A stretch of 11,903 nucleotides of DNA from DAIPHL01 sp036771375. GTDB taxonomy: Bacteria > Synergistota > Synergistia > Synergistales > Synergistaceae. The notes under the pieces are model-generated. The model had not been told where the DNA came from. It did not search any database and was given only the letters and a program-made list of their open reading frames with translations. Positions 1 to 7,135 of the stretch are shown here, one piece after another. The stretch covers positions 1 to 11,903 of the forward strand of contig DAIPHL010000064.1 in assembly GCA_036771375.1 (NCBI GenBank). Direction: 5' to 3'. The stretch's first letter is position 1. Every line of letters starts with the position of its first letter. The translations under genes were made by a program, and so were the position numbers.

Positions 1-183
1 GGTCGGCGGGTCCCCATCATTTACGTGACCCACTCGATCGAGGAGCTTTCGTTTCTCGCCGACCACGTTCTGGTCATCGAAGCAGGAAGGAGCGAAACGC
101 TCATGGAGCCCCAGGAGTTTCTGCAGAGCTACACCGGTTTCGTCCCGGAGCGGCTCACGCTCCGCCAGCCGGCCCGAGCCTGA
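1..183 (+). CDS. ABC transporter ATP-binding protein, C-terminal end (partial), probably molybdate/tungstate importer ATPase
   Basis: Only the last 60 codons are in the window; the 5' end lies to the left. The reading frame is open from base 1 to the TGA at 181-183. The fragment begins with VPIIYVTHSIEEL, which is the H-loop region of an ABC ATPase (His in VTHS), and continues with ADHVLVIEAGR, the usual strand and turn after the H-loop. The protein would power uptake at the inner face of the membrane. Its assignment to molybdate or tungstate rests on the next genes, a ModA-like binding protein, a ModB-like permease and modD, in the same direction. The tail after the ATPase core is short (about 30 residues), so I see no room for the C-terminal regulatory domain found in full-length ModC. 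The ABC identity is sure; the substrate is inferred. Confidence 0.8.
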   Translation, partial: GRRVPIIYVTHSIEELSFLADHVLVIEAGRSETLMEPQEFLQSYTGFVPERLTLRQPARA

Positions 184-256
184 GGACAACGAACCGAAAA
201 GAGTCCCTTGAAAAAATCGAAAGACCTCACTGATGAAGGAAAGGATGATCTCCGCC

Positions 257-1000
257 ATGAAAAGCATCGGAAAAACCCGCGTCGCAATCCTCGCTCTTTT
301 CGTCTCCGTCTTCGTCTCCTGTAGCGCCTTCGCCGAAGGGGTGGTCATCACGACCGGAGCCGGTTACAAGCCGATGGTCGAGGAACTCGCCTCGGCCTTC
401 AGAAAAAGTGGAGGCAAAATCCAGGAGATGTACGGGGGACATATCGGACAGATGCTCGCACAGATAAGACAGGGCAGCGACGTCAACGTCGTCATATCCG
501 ACAGGAACAGCCTCGACGCCGCGGCACAGGGGCTGAAGTTCGACGTCTATCAGGCGCTCGGCTCCACGCCGTTGGTGCTCGCCTGGAGAAAGGGCATCGA
601 GCTGAAAGAACCGAGGGACCTCGAAAAGCCGTTCGTGAAATCCGTCTGTCATCCGGACACGAAGGCGGCGATCTACGGCAGGGCCGCGGCGAAATTTCTC
701 GAGACCTCCGGCATCGGCAAAAAGATCGGCGGCAAGGTGTCGGCGGTCTCCACCGTCCCACAGGTCTTCGCCTACCTCGTCTCCGGCGAGATGGACGCCG
801 GTTTCCTGAATCGCGTCATGACGCTTCGGGGAGGCGACAAGCTCGGCGGTTGGATCGAGATACACAAGGGATACGCGCCGTTGAACATGGTGGCCGCAGT
901 CGTCGGAGGAAAGTCGGACGATCCGGCAATCCCCCTCTTCCTGCTCTTCCTGAAGAGCGCCGAGGGAAAATCCATCCTCAAAAAACACGGCGTCTGGTAG
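257..1000 (+). CDS. modA: Molybdate/tungstate-type ABC transporter substrate-binding protein (ModA-like)
   Basis: This is a periplasmic binding protein that would capture the oxyanion and deliver it to the ModB-like permease encoded downstream. I chose the ATG at 257 (247 aa). It gives a clean signal peptide: basic start MKSIGKTR, hydrophobic core AILALFVSVFV, and likely cleavage after AFA near residue 26. A purine-rich AAGGAAAGGA lies 11 or more bases upstream. In-frame ATGs at 233 and 245 are alternatives that only lengthen the positively charged end. Cys22 within FVSC could mark a lipoprotein, but Phe at -3 is atypical. The mature part starts with VVITTGAGYKPMVEEL and has the type-2 periplasmic-binding pattern, including YGGHIGQMLAQI and VNVVISDRNSLDAAA. 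Length is normal for ModA. It follows the ATPase gene by 73 bases and precedes modB by 90. The exact anion (molybdate, tungstate or similar) cannot be read from the sequence. Confidence 0.82.
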   Translation: MKSIGKTRVAILALFVSVFVSCSAFAEGVVITTGAGYKPMVEELASAFRKSGGKIQEMYGGHIGQMLAQIRQGSDVNVVISDRNSLDAAAQGLKFDVYQALGSTPLVLAWRKGIELKEPRDLEKPFVKSVCHPDTKAAIYGRAAAKFLETSGIGKKIGGKVSAVSTVPQVFAYLVSGEMDAGFLNRVMTLRGGDKLGGWIEIHKGYAPLNMVAAVVGGKSDDPAIPLFLLFLKSAEGKSILKKHGVW

Positions 1001-1049
1001 AATAACCAGGCCATCGGCGGACACGGAAACGAAGGTCGAACAGGACGTG

Positions 1050-1094
1050 ATGCGAAAAACGGCGATCCCAAGCGGCGAGGGAGGGGCGGAATGA
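1050..1094 (+). other. Possible 14-codon upstream ORF overlapping the modB start
   Basis: An ATG at 1050 opens a short frame (MRKTAIPSGEGGAE) whose TGA at 1092-1094 overlaps the modB ATG at 1091 in an ATGA arrangement. Its own ribosome binding site is weak (AGGA four bases upstream). It could be a coupling or leader ORF in the otherwise empty 90-base gap between the binding-protein and permease genes. It could equally be chance, which I consider more likely. Confidence 0.2.
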
Positions 1095-1786
1095 GCCCCG
1101 TATCGTTACGCGAGATCGGAGCCACCCTCTGCTCCTTCCCCGCTCTCTTGACGTTGAAGGTCTGTCTGACATGTCTTTTTCTCTTCATCGTCGCGGGCCT
1201 TCCACTCGCCCTCTGGGGCGCGCGTTCGCGATCCCTCGCCTCCCGTTCGGTCTCTTTTCTCGTGACTCTGCCGCTCGTCTTTCCCCCGATCGCCATGGGG
1301 TTCATCCTTCTTCTGCTTCTCGGAAGGAACGGCCCCATCGGGCGGCCCCTCGAGGGCCTTTTCGGCGTGCGCATCGTGTTCTCGACGGCCGGTGTGATCC
1401 TGGCCTCGTTCATCGCGGGACTTCCCCTCGTCGTCCGCCCGCTGCAGGCCGCCATGGAACGAACCGAGGTGATCCGTCTCGAGGAGGCGGCCCGCACGAT
1501 GGGAGCCGGACCGCTTCGGACGTTCCTCCTCGTCACGATCCCCCAGGTCGGGAGCAGTCTCGTCTCCGGCCTGTTGTTGGGGGTCGCGAGGACCTCGGGC
1601 GAGGTCGGTATCACGATGATGCTCGGCGGGAACATCGCGGGACGGACGAACACCCTCTCCCTGGAGATATACAACAGCGTATCGAGGGGGGATTTCGACG
1701 TCGCGATGAAGCTCTGTTTCATACTGGCCGTCATGGGCTTCCTGTTGTATATTCTTCTCGAAAGACATCGACTGGAAGGAGTCTGA
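1091..1786 (+). CDS. modB: Molybdate/tungstate-type ABC transporter permease (ModB-like)
   Basis: This is the inner-membrane permease subunit of the transporter, 231 aa, close to the usual ModB length. Several hydrophobic spans are visible, for example around residues 17-43, 53-76, 99-117, 155-170 and 210-225. The cytoplasmic EAA loop that contacts the ATPase is clear as LEEAARTMGAGPLRTFLLV near residues 134-152. The preceding segment FPPIAMGFILLLLLGRNG and the later TSGEVGITMMLGGNIAGRT are characteristic of ModB-type permeases. A GGGAGGGG ribosome binding site lies just before the ATG. The stop codon is 5 bases before modD, so the two genes are surely cotranscribed. Confidence 0.88.
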   Translation: MSPVSLREIGATLCSFPALLTLKVCLTCLFLFIVAGLPLALWGARSRSLASRSVSFLVTLPLVFPPIAMGFILLLLLGRNGPIGRPLEGLFGVRIVFSTAGVILASFIAGLPLVVRPLQAAMERTEVIRLEEAARTMGAGPLRTFLLVTIPQVGSSLVSGLLLGVARTSGEVGITMMLGGNIAGRTNTLSLEIYNSVSRGDFDVAMKLCFILAVMGFLLYILLERHRLEGV

Positions 1787-1791
1787 AAAAA

Positions 1792-2649
1792 ATGTTCCTC
1801 ATCTCCGACGCATATTTGGACAACCTCATCGAGGAGGACCTGCACATCGTGGATATGACCGTGGAGGCCCTCGGCATCGAGGATGCCTCCGGAACGCTCG
1901 ACTGCTTTCCCAAGAAAAACTGTGTCGTGGCCGGTGTCGAGGAGGCGGCAAGGATCTTCGCACGGGTCGGCGCGGAGGTCGAGATGTGCCGAAAGAGCGG
2001 AAGCCCGGTCGAGGAGGGAACGATCGTTCTGCGCGTCCGAGGCGGTGCGGGACGACTTCACGCGGTCTACAAGCTGGCACAAAACGTGATGGAGTACTCC
2101 TCCGGCATCGCGACGAGATGCGCGGCGATGGTCGCCTCCGCGAGGCGTGTATCGAAATCGATCGAGGTGCTCGTGACCAGAAAACACTTCCCCGGAGGCA
2201 AGAAGTTGTCGTTGAAAGCCGCTCTGGCCGGAGGAGCGGGGATACACCGGTTGGGGCTCTCGGACTCGATTCTGGTCTTCGACCAACACAGGGAGTTCAT
2301 CGGAGGAAGCGACGGCTTTGCGAAGATGGTCCCCGCCATCGCGGAAAGACTCCCCGAGAAGAAGATCGCGGTCGAGGCGGGTTCGCCCGAGGAGGCGGTC
2401 GCCTTCGCTCTGGCAGGGGTCGACATCATCCAGTGCGAACGCTTCGACCTCACCGAGCTCGCCGATTGCGTCAAGGAGATCCGCGGGATCAACCCGAACG
2501 CCAAGGTCACCGCAGCCGGCGGCGTGAACGCCGAAAACGCGGCACAATACGCCGCGACCGGCGTGGACGTGCTCGTAACCTCATGGCCCTTCTTCGGCAA
2601 ACCGGAGGACATCAAGATGAAGTTTTCCCGTCCGGGGACAGCCACGTAA
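1792..2649 (+). CDS. modD: ModD: nicotinate-nucleotide pyrophosphorylase-like protein of molybdate transport operons
   Basis: The 285-aa product belongs to the NadC (quinolinate phosphoribosyltransferase) fold family. The hallmark block TRKHFPGGKKLSLKAALAGG, residues 129-148, followed by GIHRLGLSDSIL at 150-161, corresponds to the TRKT..P and G..HR.GL.D segments of NadC. The C-terminal GGVNAENAAQYAATGVDVLV is the phosphate-binding end of the barrel. The gene starts 5 bases after the modB stop, with GGAAGGAG upstream, matching the well-known linkage of modD to molybdate transporters. The precise reaction of ModD is not settled in the literature as far as I know. The linkage suggests a role in molybdenum handling rather than NAD synthesis, but a salvage role in pyridine metabolism cannot be excluded from sequence alone. 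A longer in-frame extension back to 1171 runs through the modB gene in another frame and is not credible. Confidence 0.88.
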   Translation: MFLISDAYLDNLIEEDLHIVDMTVEALGIEDASGTLDCFPKKNCVVAGVEEAARIFARVGAEVEMCRKSGSPVEEGTIVLRVRGGAGRLHAVYKLAQNVMEYSSGIATRCAAMVASARRVSKSIEVLVTRKHFPGGKKLSLKAALAGGAGIHRLGLSDSILVFDQHREFIGGSDGFAKMVPAIAERLPEKKIAVEAGSPEEAVAFALAGVDIIQCERFDLTELADCVKEIRGINPNAKVTAAGGVNAENAAQYAATGVDVLVTSWPFFGKPEDIKMKFSRPGTAT

Positions 2650-2654
2650 ACTCT

Positions 2655-2683
2655 TTGACAGCGCCGTGATTTCCGGGTATCAT
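2655..2683 (+). promoter_or_regulatory. Sigma-70 type promoter for the flavoprotein gene
   Basis: TTGACA at 2655-2660 and TATCAT at 2678-2683 are separated by exactly 17 bases. The pair sits directly after the modD stop and about 60 bases before the next start codon. This makes the following gene an independent transcription unit, although read-through from the mod operon is also possible because I see no terminator here. Confidence 0.65.
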
Positions 2684-2744
2684 AGGCTCATCCTGAATTT
2701 TATTTCGTCGATCATGAATCCATATCGTGAAAGGGTGGCTCTCC

Positions 2745-3299
2745 ATGCCTGGGAAAATCGCCGTGATTCTTGGTAGTCCACGGAAAAACGGGAACAGCGA
2801 ACAGTTGGCGGCAGCTCTCTCGAAGGGCGCGGCAGAGAGGGGGTACGAAACCCAAACCGTTCGAATGCACGGGAAAAAGATCAACGGCTGCACGGACTGC
2901 CGTCGCTGTTGGACGGATGGTGCCCACTGCTTCATAAAGGACGACATGGCAAGCGTTTATGAAGCGCTGGACAGCTCTGACGTCTTCGTATTCGCGACTC
3001 CCCTTTATTTCTACTCCTGGCCGACCCAGATCAAACCGGTGTGGGATCGCCTGATCCCCTACTACATGCCGAACGCCAAGGTCGACGTCAAGGGAAGAAG
3101 AGCCGTGCTCCTGGCGACCGCCGGAGACACCGACGCGGGATGCTTTGCAGGGCTCAAAAAATCCTTCGAGCTCGCCTGCGGTTTCTGCAAATGGAAGATC
3201 GCTGGAACCCTCTGCGCCTTCGACGTCTACACCGCTGGGGAGATCGCACGGAAAGGCGACTGGCTCGAAAAGGCGGAAGCATTGGGAAGAACCCTGTAG
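2745..3299 (+). CDS. Flavodoxin-fold iron-sulfur flavoprotein / NAD(P)H-dependent FMN reductase family protein
   Basis: A 184-aa cytoplasmic redox protein. The N-terminus IAVILGSPRKNGNSEQL (residues 5-21) is the FMN-phosphate-binding loop of this family. A compact cysteine cluster follows at C49, C52, C55 and C62 (C-x2-C-x2-C-x6-C), then IKDDM. This spacing resembles the 4Fe-4S motif of archaeal-type iron-sulfur flavoproteins, so an Fe-S centre next to FMN is plausible. The segment FATPLYFYSWPTQIKPVWDR is the flavin isoalloxazine-side loop common in these proteins. I prefer the ATG at 2745, with AAGGGTGG six bases upstream, over an in-frame GTG at 2727. Its electron partner is unknown. The gene has its own promoter and an imperfect hairpin downstream, so it is probably monocistronic. 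Confidence 0.82.
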   Translation: MPGKIAVILGSPRKNGNSEQLAAALSKGAAERGYETQTVRMHGKKINGCTDCRRCWTDGAHCFIKDDMASVYEALDSSDVFVFATPLYFYSWPTQIKPVWDRLIPYYMPNAKVDVKGRRAVLLATAGDTDAGCFAGLKKSFELACGFCKWKIAGTLCAFDVYTAGEIARKGDWLEKAEALGRTL

Positions 3300-3326
3300 T
3301 CTCCGACCGAAATGCTCCCCCGATCT

Positions 3327-3358
3327 CCGGAACGCTCTTTCGCTCCGGCGGTTCTTCC
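3327..3358 (+). terminator. Weak candidate terminator after the flavoprotein gene
   Basis: CCGGAACG (3327-3334) and CGCTCCGG (3341-3348) can form an 8-bp stem with one mismatch around the loop CTCTTT. It is followed by GGTTCTTCC, which is only modestly T-rich. The place, just after the gene end and before the gpmA promoter, fits, but the signal is weak. Confidence 0.35.
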
Positions 3359-3376
3359 TATATACTTACCTTGTGG

Positions 3377-3405
3377 TTGACGTTACGCCTTTTTCGGTTT
3401 TAAGC
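3377..3405 (+). promoter_or_regulatory. Candidate promoter for gpmA
   Basis: TTGACG at 3377-3382 is followed after 17 bases by TTAAGC (3400-3405), or after 16 bases by TTTAAG (3399-3404). The -35 box is good and the -10 box is poor. It lies 22 bases before the start codon with the ribosome binding site GGAGG in between. Confidence 0.4.
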
Positions 3406-3427
3406 CGGATCAAACGGAGGGATCGGG

Positions 3428-4174
3428 ATGCACAGGTTGGTGTTGCTTCGTCATGGTGAGAGCGCGTGGAACAGGGAAAACCGTTTCACCGGCTGGACGG
3501 ATGTGCCTCTGTCGGAGAAGGGGGTCGCGGAAGCGACGGCCGCGGGGGCCCTGCTCAAACAAGAGGGATTCTCCTTCGACATGGCGTTCACGTCGGTTTT
3601 GAAACGAGCGATCAAAACCCTTTGGCTGGTCCTGGAGGAGATGGACGAGATGTGGATCCCGACGATGAAGTCCTGGCGCCTGAACGAACGCCATTACGGG
3701 GCATTGCAGGGACTGGACAAGTCGGAGACCGCCGCCAAATACGGAGAGGCGCAGGTCAAGATATGGCGCCGCAGCTACGACACGCCTCCGCCTCTGCTGG
3801 AGAAGACCGACGAACGGCACCCCTCGCGGGACGTCAAGTACGCGGGGCTTGCCCCGGACGAACTCACGAGCGGCGAGTGCCTGGCCGACACCGTAAAACG
3901 GGTGGTCCCCTTCTGGGAAGAGACCATCGTCCCCGAGATACGCGCAGGCCGGCGAATCATCGTCGCCGCGCACGGGAACAGCATCCGAGCGCTCGTGAAA
4001 TATCTCGACGACATCTCGGACGGTGACATAACGGAACTCAACATACCGACGGGGATACCGCTGCTCTACGAGCTGGATGGGCGGATGAAACCGATATCCC
4101 ACAGGTATCTCGGAGATCCCGAAGTGGTGGCAAGGGCGGCTGCAGCCGTCGCCAACCAGGGCAAGGCGAAGTAA
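3428..4174 (+). CDS. gpmA: 2,3-bisphosphoglycerate-dependent phosphoglycerate mutase
   Basis: This glycolytic enzyme interconverts 2- and 3-phosphoglycerate in the cytoplasm through a phosphohistidine. The 248-aa length is typical for the dPGM family. Visible active-site elements are RHGES with the phosphorylated H9, the FTGWTDVPLSEKG loop, the general acid E87 in LNERHYGALQG (residues 85-95), and the second catalytic histidine H182 in AAHGNSIRALV. LNIPTGIPLLYEL near the C-terminus is also conserved. The ribosome binding site is ACGGAGGG. It stands alone between the flavoprotein gene and the dipeptidase operon, both more than 100 bases away, so it is likely transcribed by itself. The call is as certain as a sequence reading allows. 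Confidence 0.96.
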   Translation: MHRLVLLRHGESAWNRENRFTGWTDVPLSEKGVAEATAAGALLKQEGFSFDMAFTSVLKRAIKTLWLVLEEMDEMWIPTMKSWRLNERHYGALQGLDKSETAAKYGEAQVKIWRRSYDTPPPLLEKTDERHPSRDVKYAGLAPDELTSGECLADTVKRVVPFWEETIVPEIRAGRRIIVAAHGNSIRALVKYLDDISDGDITELNIPTGIPLLYELDGRMKPISHRYLGDPEVVARAAAAVANQGKAK

Positions 4175-4296
4175 AAACGAGGAAAAGACGGCCGAATCCA
4201 AGGACAGGACTCCCGGCTAGAGAGACCGGCAAGCCGTGAAACGCTTGCGTGTCGCTCTTTCCGGGATGTATTTTTATTCTCAAGGGGTTGTTTTGT

Positions 4297-5340
4297 TTGG
4301 AAGGCATCGACAACGGACTCATCACCGAGGCACGGGCGATCATCGCGGAGTCCTTCGCGATGGACGCGCACTTCGACATCGCGATGGATATGGACGACCG
4401 GCGCGAGCGGGGGGAACGGAGCGTATTCTCGAAACGTCACGAGGAGCCGATCCGCTCCGGCGGGTGGAAGTGTATCGTATCCTCGATCTTCATCCACTCC
4501 TATTACCTTCCCGAGATGGGTCTCCGCAAAGCACTCGACCAGATCTCCGCGCTCCTTTCCGAGGAGGCCGAGCAGCCGGACGCGCTCTCCATCTGTTCCT
4601 GCATACAGGAGGCGGACAGAGCGATCGCAAACGGCAGGACGGCCATCCTGATATCCCTCGAGGGAGCCGACCCCCTCGGCAACGACCCCGCACTGCTTGG
4701 GATCTTTCACCGACTGGGCGTCAGAGGAATGGGCCTTGCTTGGAGCAGGCGCAACTACGCGGCGGACGGCTGTTTTTTCAAGGACCGGCGCGAAGGACGC
4801 AAGGGTGGCCTGACCCCCTTCGGAGTCGACCTTCTCGAGGAGGCCGAGCGGCTTGGGATCTTGATCGACATCAGCCACTTGAACGACGAAGGGATCGAGG
4901 ACGTCGCCCGCTTCGCGAAAAAACCGTTCATCGCCTCTCACTCGAACTGCCGCGCCCTCGTCCCCTCCATGCGGAACCTCACCGATGAACAGATCCGGCT
5001 CGTCGCCTCGCGCGGAGGGGTCATCGGGATGAACGGGTGCAGCGCCTTCGTCTCGACCGAGTCACAAGACGACGTGGACGCGTCCGACCTCTGCCGCCAC
5101 ATAAACCACATCGTCCGGCTCGTCGGAGCGGACCACGTCGGGCTCGGTCTCGACTGCTGCGACGGATTCACCGATTATTTCCAGTCGACGCCGAGCATCG
5201 AGACGTACGACGTCATAAAAGGACACGGCGCGCTTCCCGAGCTCGTCGCCACCCTGATCGGAAAGGGCTACGGCGCGGAGGAGATCCGCAAGATCGTCGG
5301 CGGCAACTTCCGAAGGGTGTTCGAGGAAGTCGTCGGATGA
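4297..5340 (+). CDS. Peptidase M19 family (membrane dipeptidase-type) metallopeptidase
   Basis: A zinc dipeptidase with an amidohydrolase-type barrel, about 347 aa from the chosen start. All expected metal ligands are visible: H25 and D27 in DAHFD, the bridging E122 in SLEGADPLG, H194 in IDISHLND and H215 in IASHSN. GLGLDCCDGF carries the C-terminal aspartate of the active site. No signal peptide is evident, so the enzyme is probably cytoplasmic. I prefer a TTG start at 4297 because AAGGGG lies 9 bases upstream; a GTG at 4249 and a TTG at 4288 are in frame but less well placed. The stop overlaps the permease start (ATGA), so it is the first gene of a peptide transport operon. M19 enzymes cleave ordinary dipeptides and some with a D-residue; the substrate here is open. 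A possible promoter is TTGCGT (4245-4250) with TATTTT 18 bases downstream. Confidence 0.88.
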   Translation: MEGIDNGLITEARAIIAESFAMDAHFDIAMDMDDRRERGERSVFSKRHEEPIRSGGWKCIVSSIFIHSYYLPEMGLRKALDQISALLSEEAEQPDALSICSCIQEADRAIANGRTAILISLEGADPLGNDPALLGIFHRLGVRGMGLAWSRRNYAADGCFFKDRREGRKGGLTPFGVDLLEEAERLGILIDISHLNDEGIEDVARFAKKPFIASHSNCRALVPSMRNLTDEQIRLVASRGGVIGMNGCSAFVSTESQDDVDASDLCRHINHIVRLVGADHVGLGLDCCDGFTDYFQSTPSIETYDVIKGHGALPELVATLIGKGYGAEEIRKIVGGNFRRVFEEVVG

Positions 5341-6263
5341 CGAGGTACCTCGCCTGGCGGCTTTTATCCACGATACCGATCCTGATCGGGGTCTCGGCTC
5401 TGGTCTTTTTTCTCATGAACGTCGTTCCCGGGGACCCGGTCGCGATCATGCAGAAGGACTTCATCGATCCGGACGCGCTCGAACGGGTGCGCCGCGAGAT
5501 GCACCTGGACGATCCGCCCCTCGTGCGGTACGGACGCTTCCTCGTCGACATGGCGCGGGGCGACCTCGGTTACTCGTACAAGATGAAGCGCCCCGTGAGC
5601 GGGGTCATCGCGACCGCCTTCCCGGCGACCTTCAAACTGGCCCTCGCCGCCGCCCTCTTCGCCTGGTTCATCGGGGTGCCCGCCGGGCTCCTGTCGGCGG
5701 TCAAACCAAACTCCATCGCCGACAACGGACTGATGGGCTTCTCTCTGACCGGCATCTCCATGCCGACGTTCTGGGTGGCGTTGGTCCTGCAATATGTGTT
5801 CGGTGTGATCTTCGGCCTGCTGCCCGTCGCGGGGTTCGACTCGTGGAGACATATGATTCTGCCGGTGATCGTACTCGGGTGGGGCGCTTCGGGAAGCGTC
5901 GCGAGGCTCACCCGCTCGAGCGTGCTCGAGATCATGAGGAACGATTACATCCGAACGGCGAGATCGAAAGGGCTCACGGAGGGAAGAGTCATCCGGGTAC
6001 ATGCGCTCAAGAACGCACTCCTTCCGGTCGTGACCATCATGGCCATACAGCTCTCCAGCCTCCTGTCGGGGGCCATCGTCACGGAGAGCGTCTTTGGCAT
6101 CCCCGGCGTCGGACGCCTTGCCATCACGGCGATCAACAACAGGGACATGCCCCTGCTCCAGGGCACGGTCATGTTCGGCACCTTCCTCGTCATCATCGGA
6201 AGCATCGTGGCGGACGTGCTTTACGCCCTGCTGGATCCGCGGATACGGTACGTGAGGGACTGA
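5337..6263 (+). CDS. Dipeptide/oligopeptide ABC transporter permease, DppB/OppB type
   Basis: The 308-aa inner-membrane permease starts with MTRYLAWRLLSTIPILIGVS, the typical first membrane span of DppB-type proteins, followed by VVPGDPV. Five further hydrophobic segments follow. The EAA loop contacting the ATPases is seen near residues 201-225 as YIRTARSKGLTEGRVIRVHA. The C-terminal VFGIPGVGRLAITAINNRDMP is diagnostic of the family. The ATG overlaps the stop of the dipeptidase gene. The frame is open far upstream of this ATG, but that stretch overlaps the dipeptidase coding frame and has no family resemblance. The transported substrate could be di- or oligopeptides, or nickel in some relatives; the dipeptidase neighbour favours peptides. 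Confidence 0.92.
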   Translation: MTRYLAWRLLSTIPILIGVSALVFFLMNVVPGDPVAIMQKDFIDPDALERVRREMHLDDPPLVRYGRFLVDMARGDLGYSYKMKRPVSGVIATAFPATFKLALAAALFAWFIGVPAGLLSAVKPNSIADNGLMGFSLTGISMPTFWVALVLQYVFGVIFGLLPVAGFDSWRHMILPVIVLGWGASGSVARLTRSSVLEIMRNDYIRTARSKGLTEGRVIRVHALKNALLPVVTIMAIQLSSLLSGAIVTESVFGIPGVGRLAITAINNRDMPLLQGTVMFGTFLVIIGSIVADVLYALLDPRIRYVRD

Positions 6264-6267
6264 GGCC

Positions 6268-7131
6268 ATGAAGACGAAAAAAAGCGCGGACTCCTCCCTC
6301 CTGCGGGACGTCGCAAACGCCTATCGAAAGAACACCACGGCGATGATCGGGCTCGTCGTCGTCTTTTTGCTGGTACTCTGCGCGATTGCGGCGCCGCTTC
6401 TCTTTCCCTACGATCCCTACGCGATCGACCTCGCGAACAAAACCATCGCTCCCTCCGCCGCCCACTGGCTGGGGACGGACGAGCTGGGACGCGACCTCCT
6501 GACGCGCCTTGCATACGGCGCGAGGATCTCGCTGGTGATCGGCATCGTGCCCGCTGTGATCGCACAGCTCGTGGGGGCCGTTGTCGGCATCGCCTCCGGT
6601 TATTACGGCGGCAGGGTCGACTACGTGCTGATGCGGCTGGCCGACGTGGTCCTCGCCTTTCCATCCCTGCTTCTCGCGCTTGCAATCATGTACACGCTCG
6701 GCGGAAGCCTGATGAACCTGTTTATCGCGCTCAGTCTGGTGGGATGGGCGAGTACCGCCCGCGTCGTCCGCTCTCTCGCCCTCTCGCTGAAACACAAGGA
6801 GTTCGTGGAGGCGGCGAGATCGATCGGGGTGAAGGACATCACGATCATGTTGCGCCATATCCTGCCCAACTGTGTACCGACGATGATCGTCCTCCTGACG
6901 CTGAGCATCCCAAACTATATCCTGCAGGAGGCGGGCCTGAGTTTTCTCGGAATGGGTGCACAGCCGCCAACGCCAAGCTGGGGCCTGATCGCGACGAAGG
7001 GCAAGGAGTATCTCTTCTCCGCCCCCTGGATCGGAATCGCCCCCGGCGTCTTCATACTGGTCACCGTGCTTGCCTTCAACTTTCTGGGCGACGGAATCAG
7101 GGATGCGCTCGACCCGACGATGAAGGGATAA
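6268..7131 (+). CDS. Dipeptide/oligopeptide ABC transporter permease, DppC/OppC type
   Basis: The second permease subunit (287 aa) forms the heterodimeric channel with the preceding gene product. After a short cytoplasmic head comes a hydrophobic span (TTAMIGLVVVFLLVLCAIAAPLLF, described in pieces: about residues 22-45). HWLGTDELGRDLLTRLAYGA follows, a hallmark of DppC-like proteins. The EAA loop is near residues 178-200 as FVEAARSIGVKDITIMLRHI. The C-terminus contains LSFLGMGAQPPTPSWG and FNFLGDGIRDALDP, both nearly invariant in the family. The start is 4 bases after the upstream stop, with GAGGGA about 8 bases before the ATG. Confidence 0.94.
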   Translation: MKTKKSADSSLLRDVANAYRKNTTAMIGLVVVFLLVLCAIAAPLLFPYDPYAIDLANKTIAPSAAHWLGTDELGRDLLTRLAYGARISLVIGIVPAVIAQLVGAVVGIASGYYGGRVDYVLMRLADVVLAFPSLLLALAIMYTLGGSLMNLFIALSLVGWASTARVVRSLALSLKHKEFVEAARSIGVKDITIMLRHILPNCVPTMIVLLTLSIPNYILQEAGLSFLGMGAQPPTPSWGLIATKGKEYLFSAPWIGIAPGVFILVTVLAFNFLGDGIRDALDPTMKG

Positions 7132-7135
7132 ACCG

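Noticed and set aside
184..256. Molybdenum-cofactor riboswitch or other leader element before modA
   Set aside because: The gap is only 73 bases and I see no multi-stem structure in it.
1171..1791. Long in-frame N-terminal extension of modD
   Set aside because: It runs antiphase through the modB gene, has arginine/proline-rich composition and no family similarity; modD has a proper start at 1792.
772..2547. 591-codon antisense frame across modA, modB and modD
   Set aside because: It is a shadow of high-GC coding genes on the other strand, with low-complexity charged composition and no domain.
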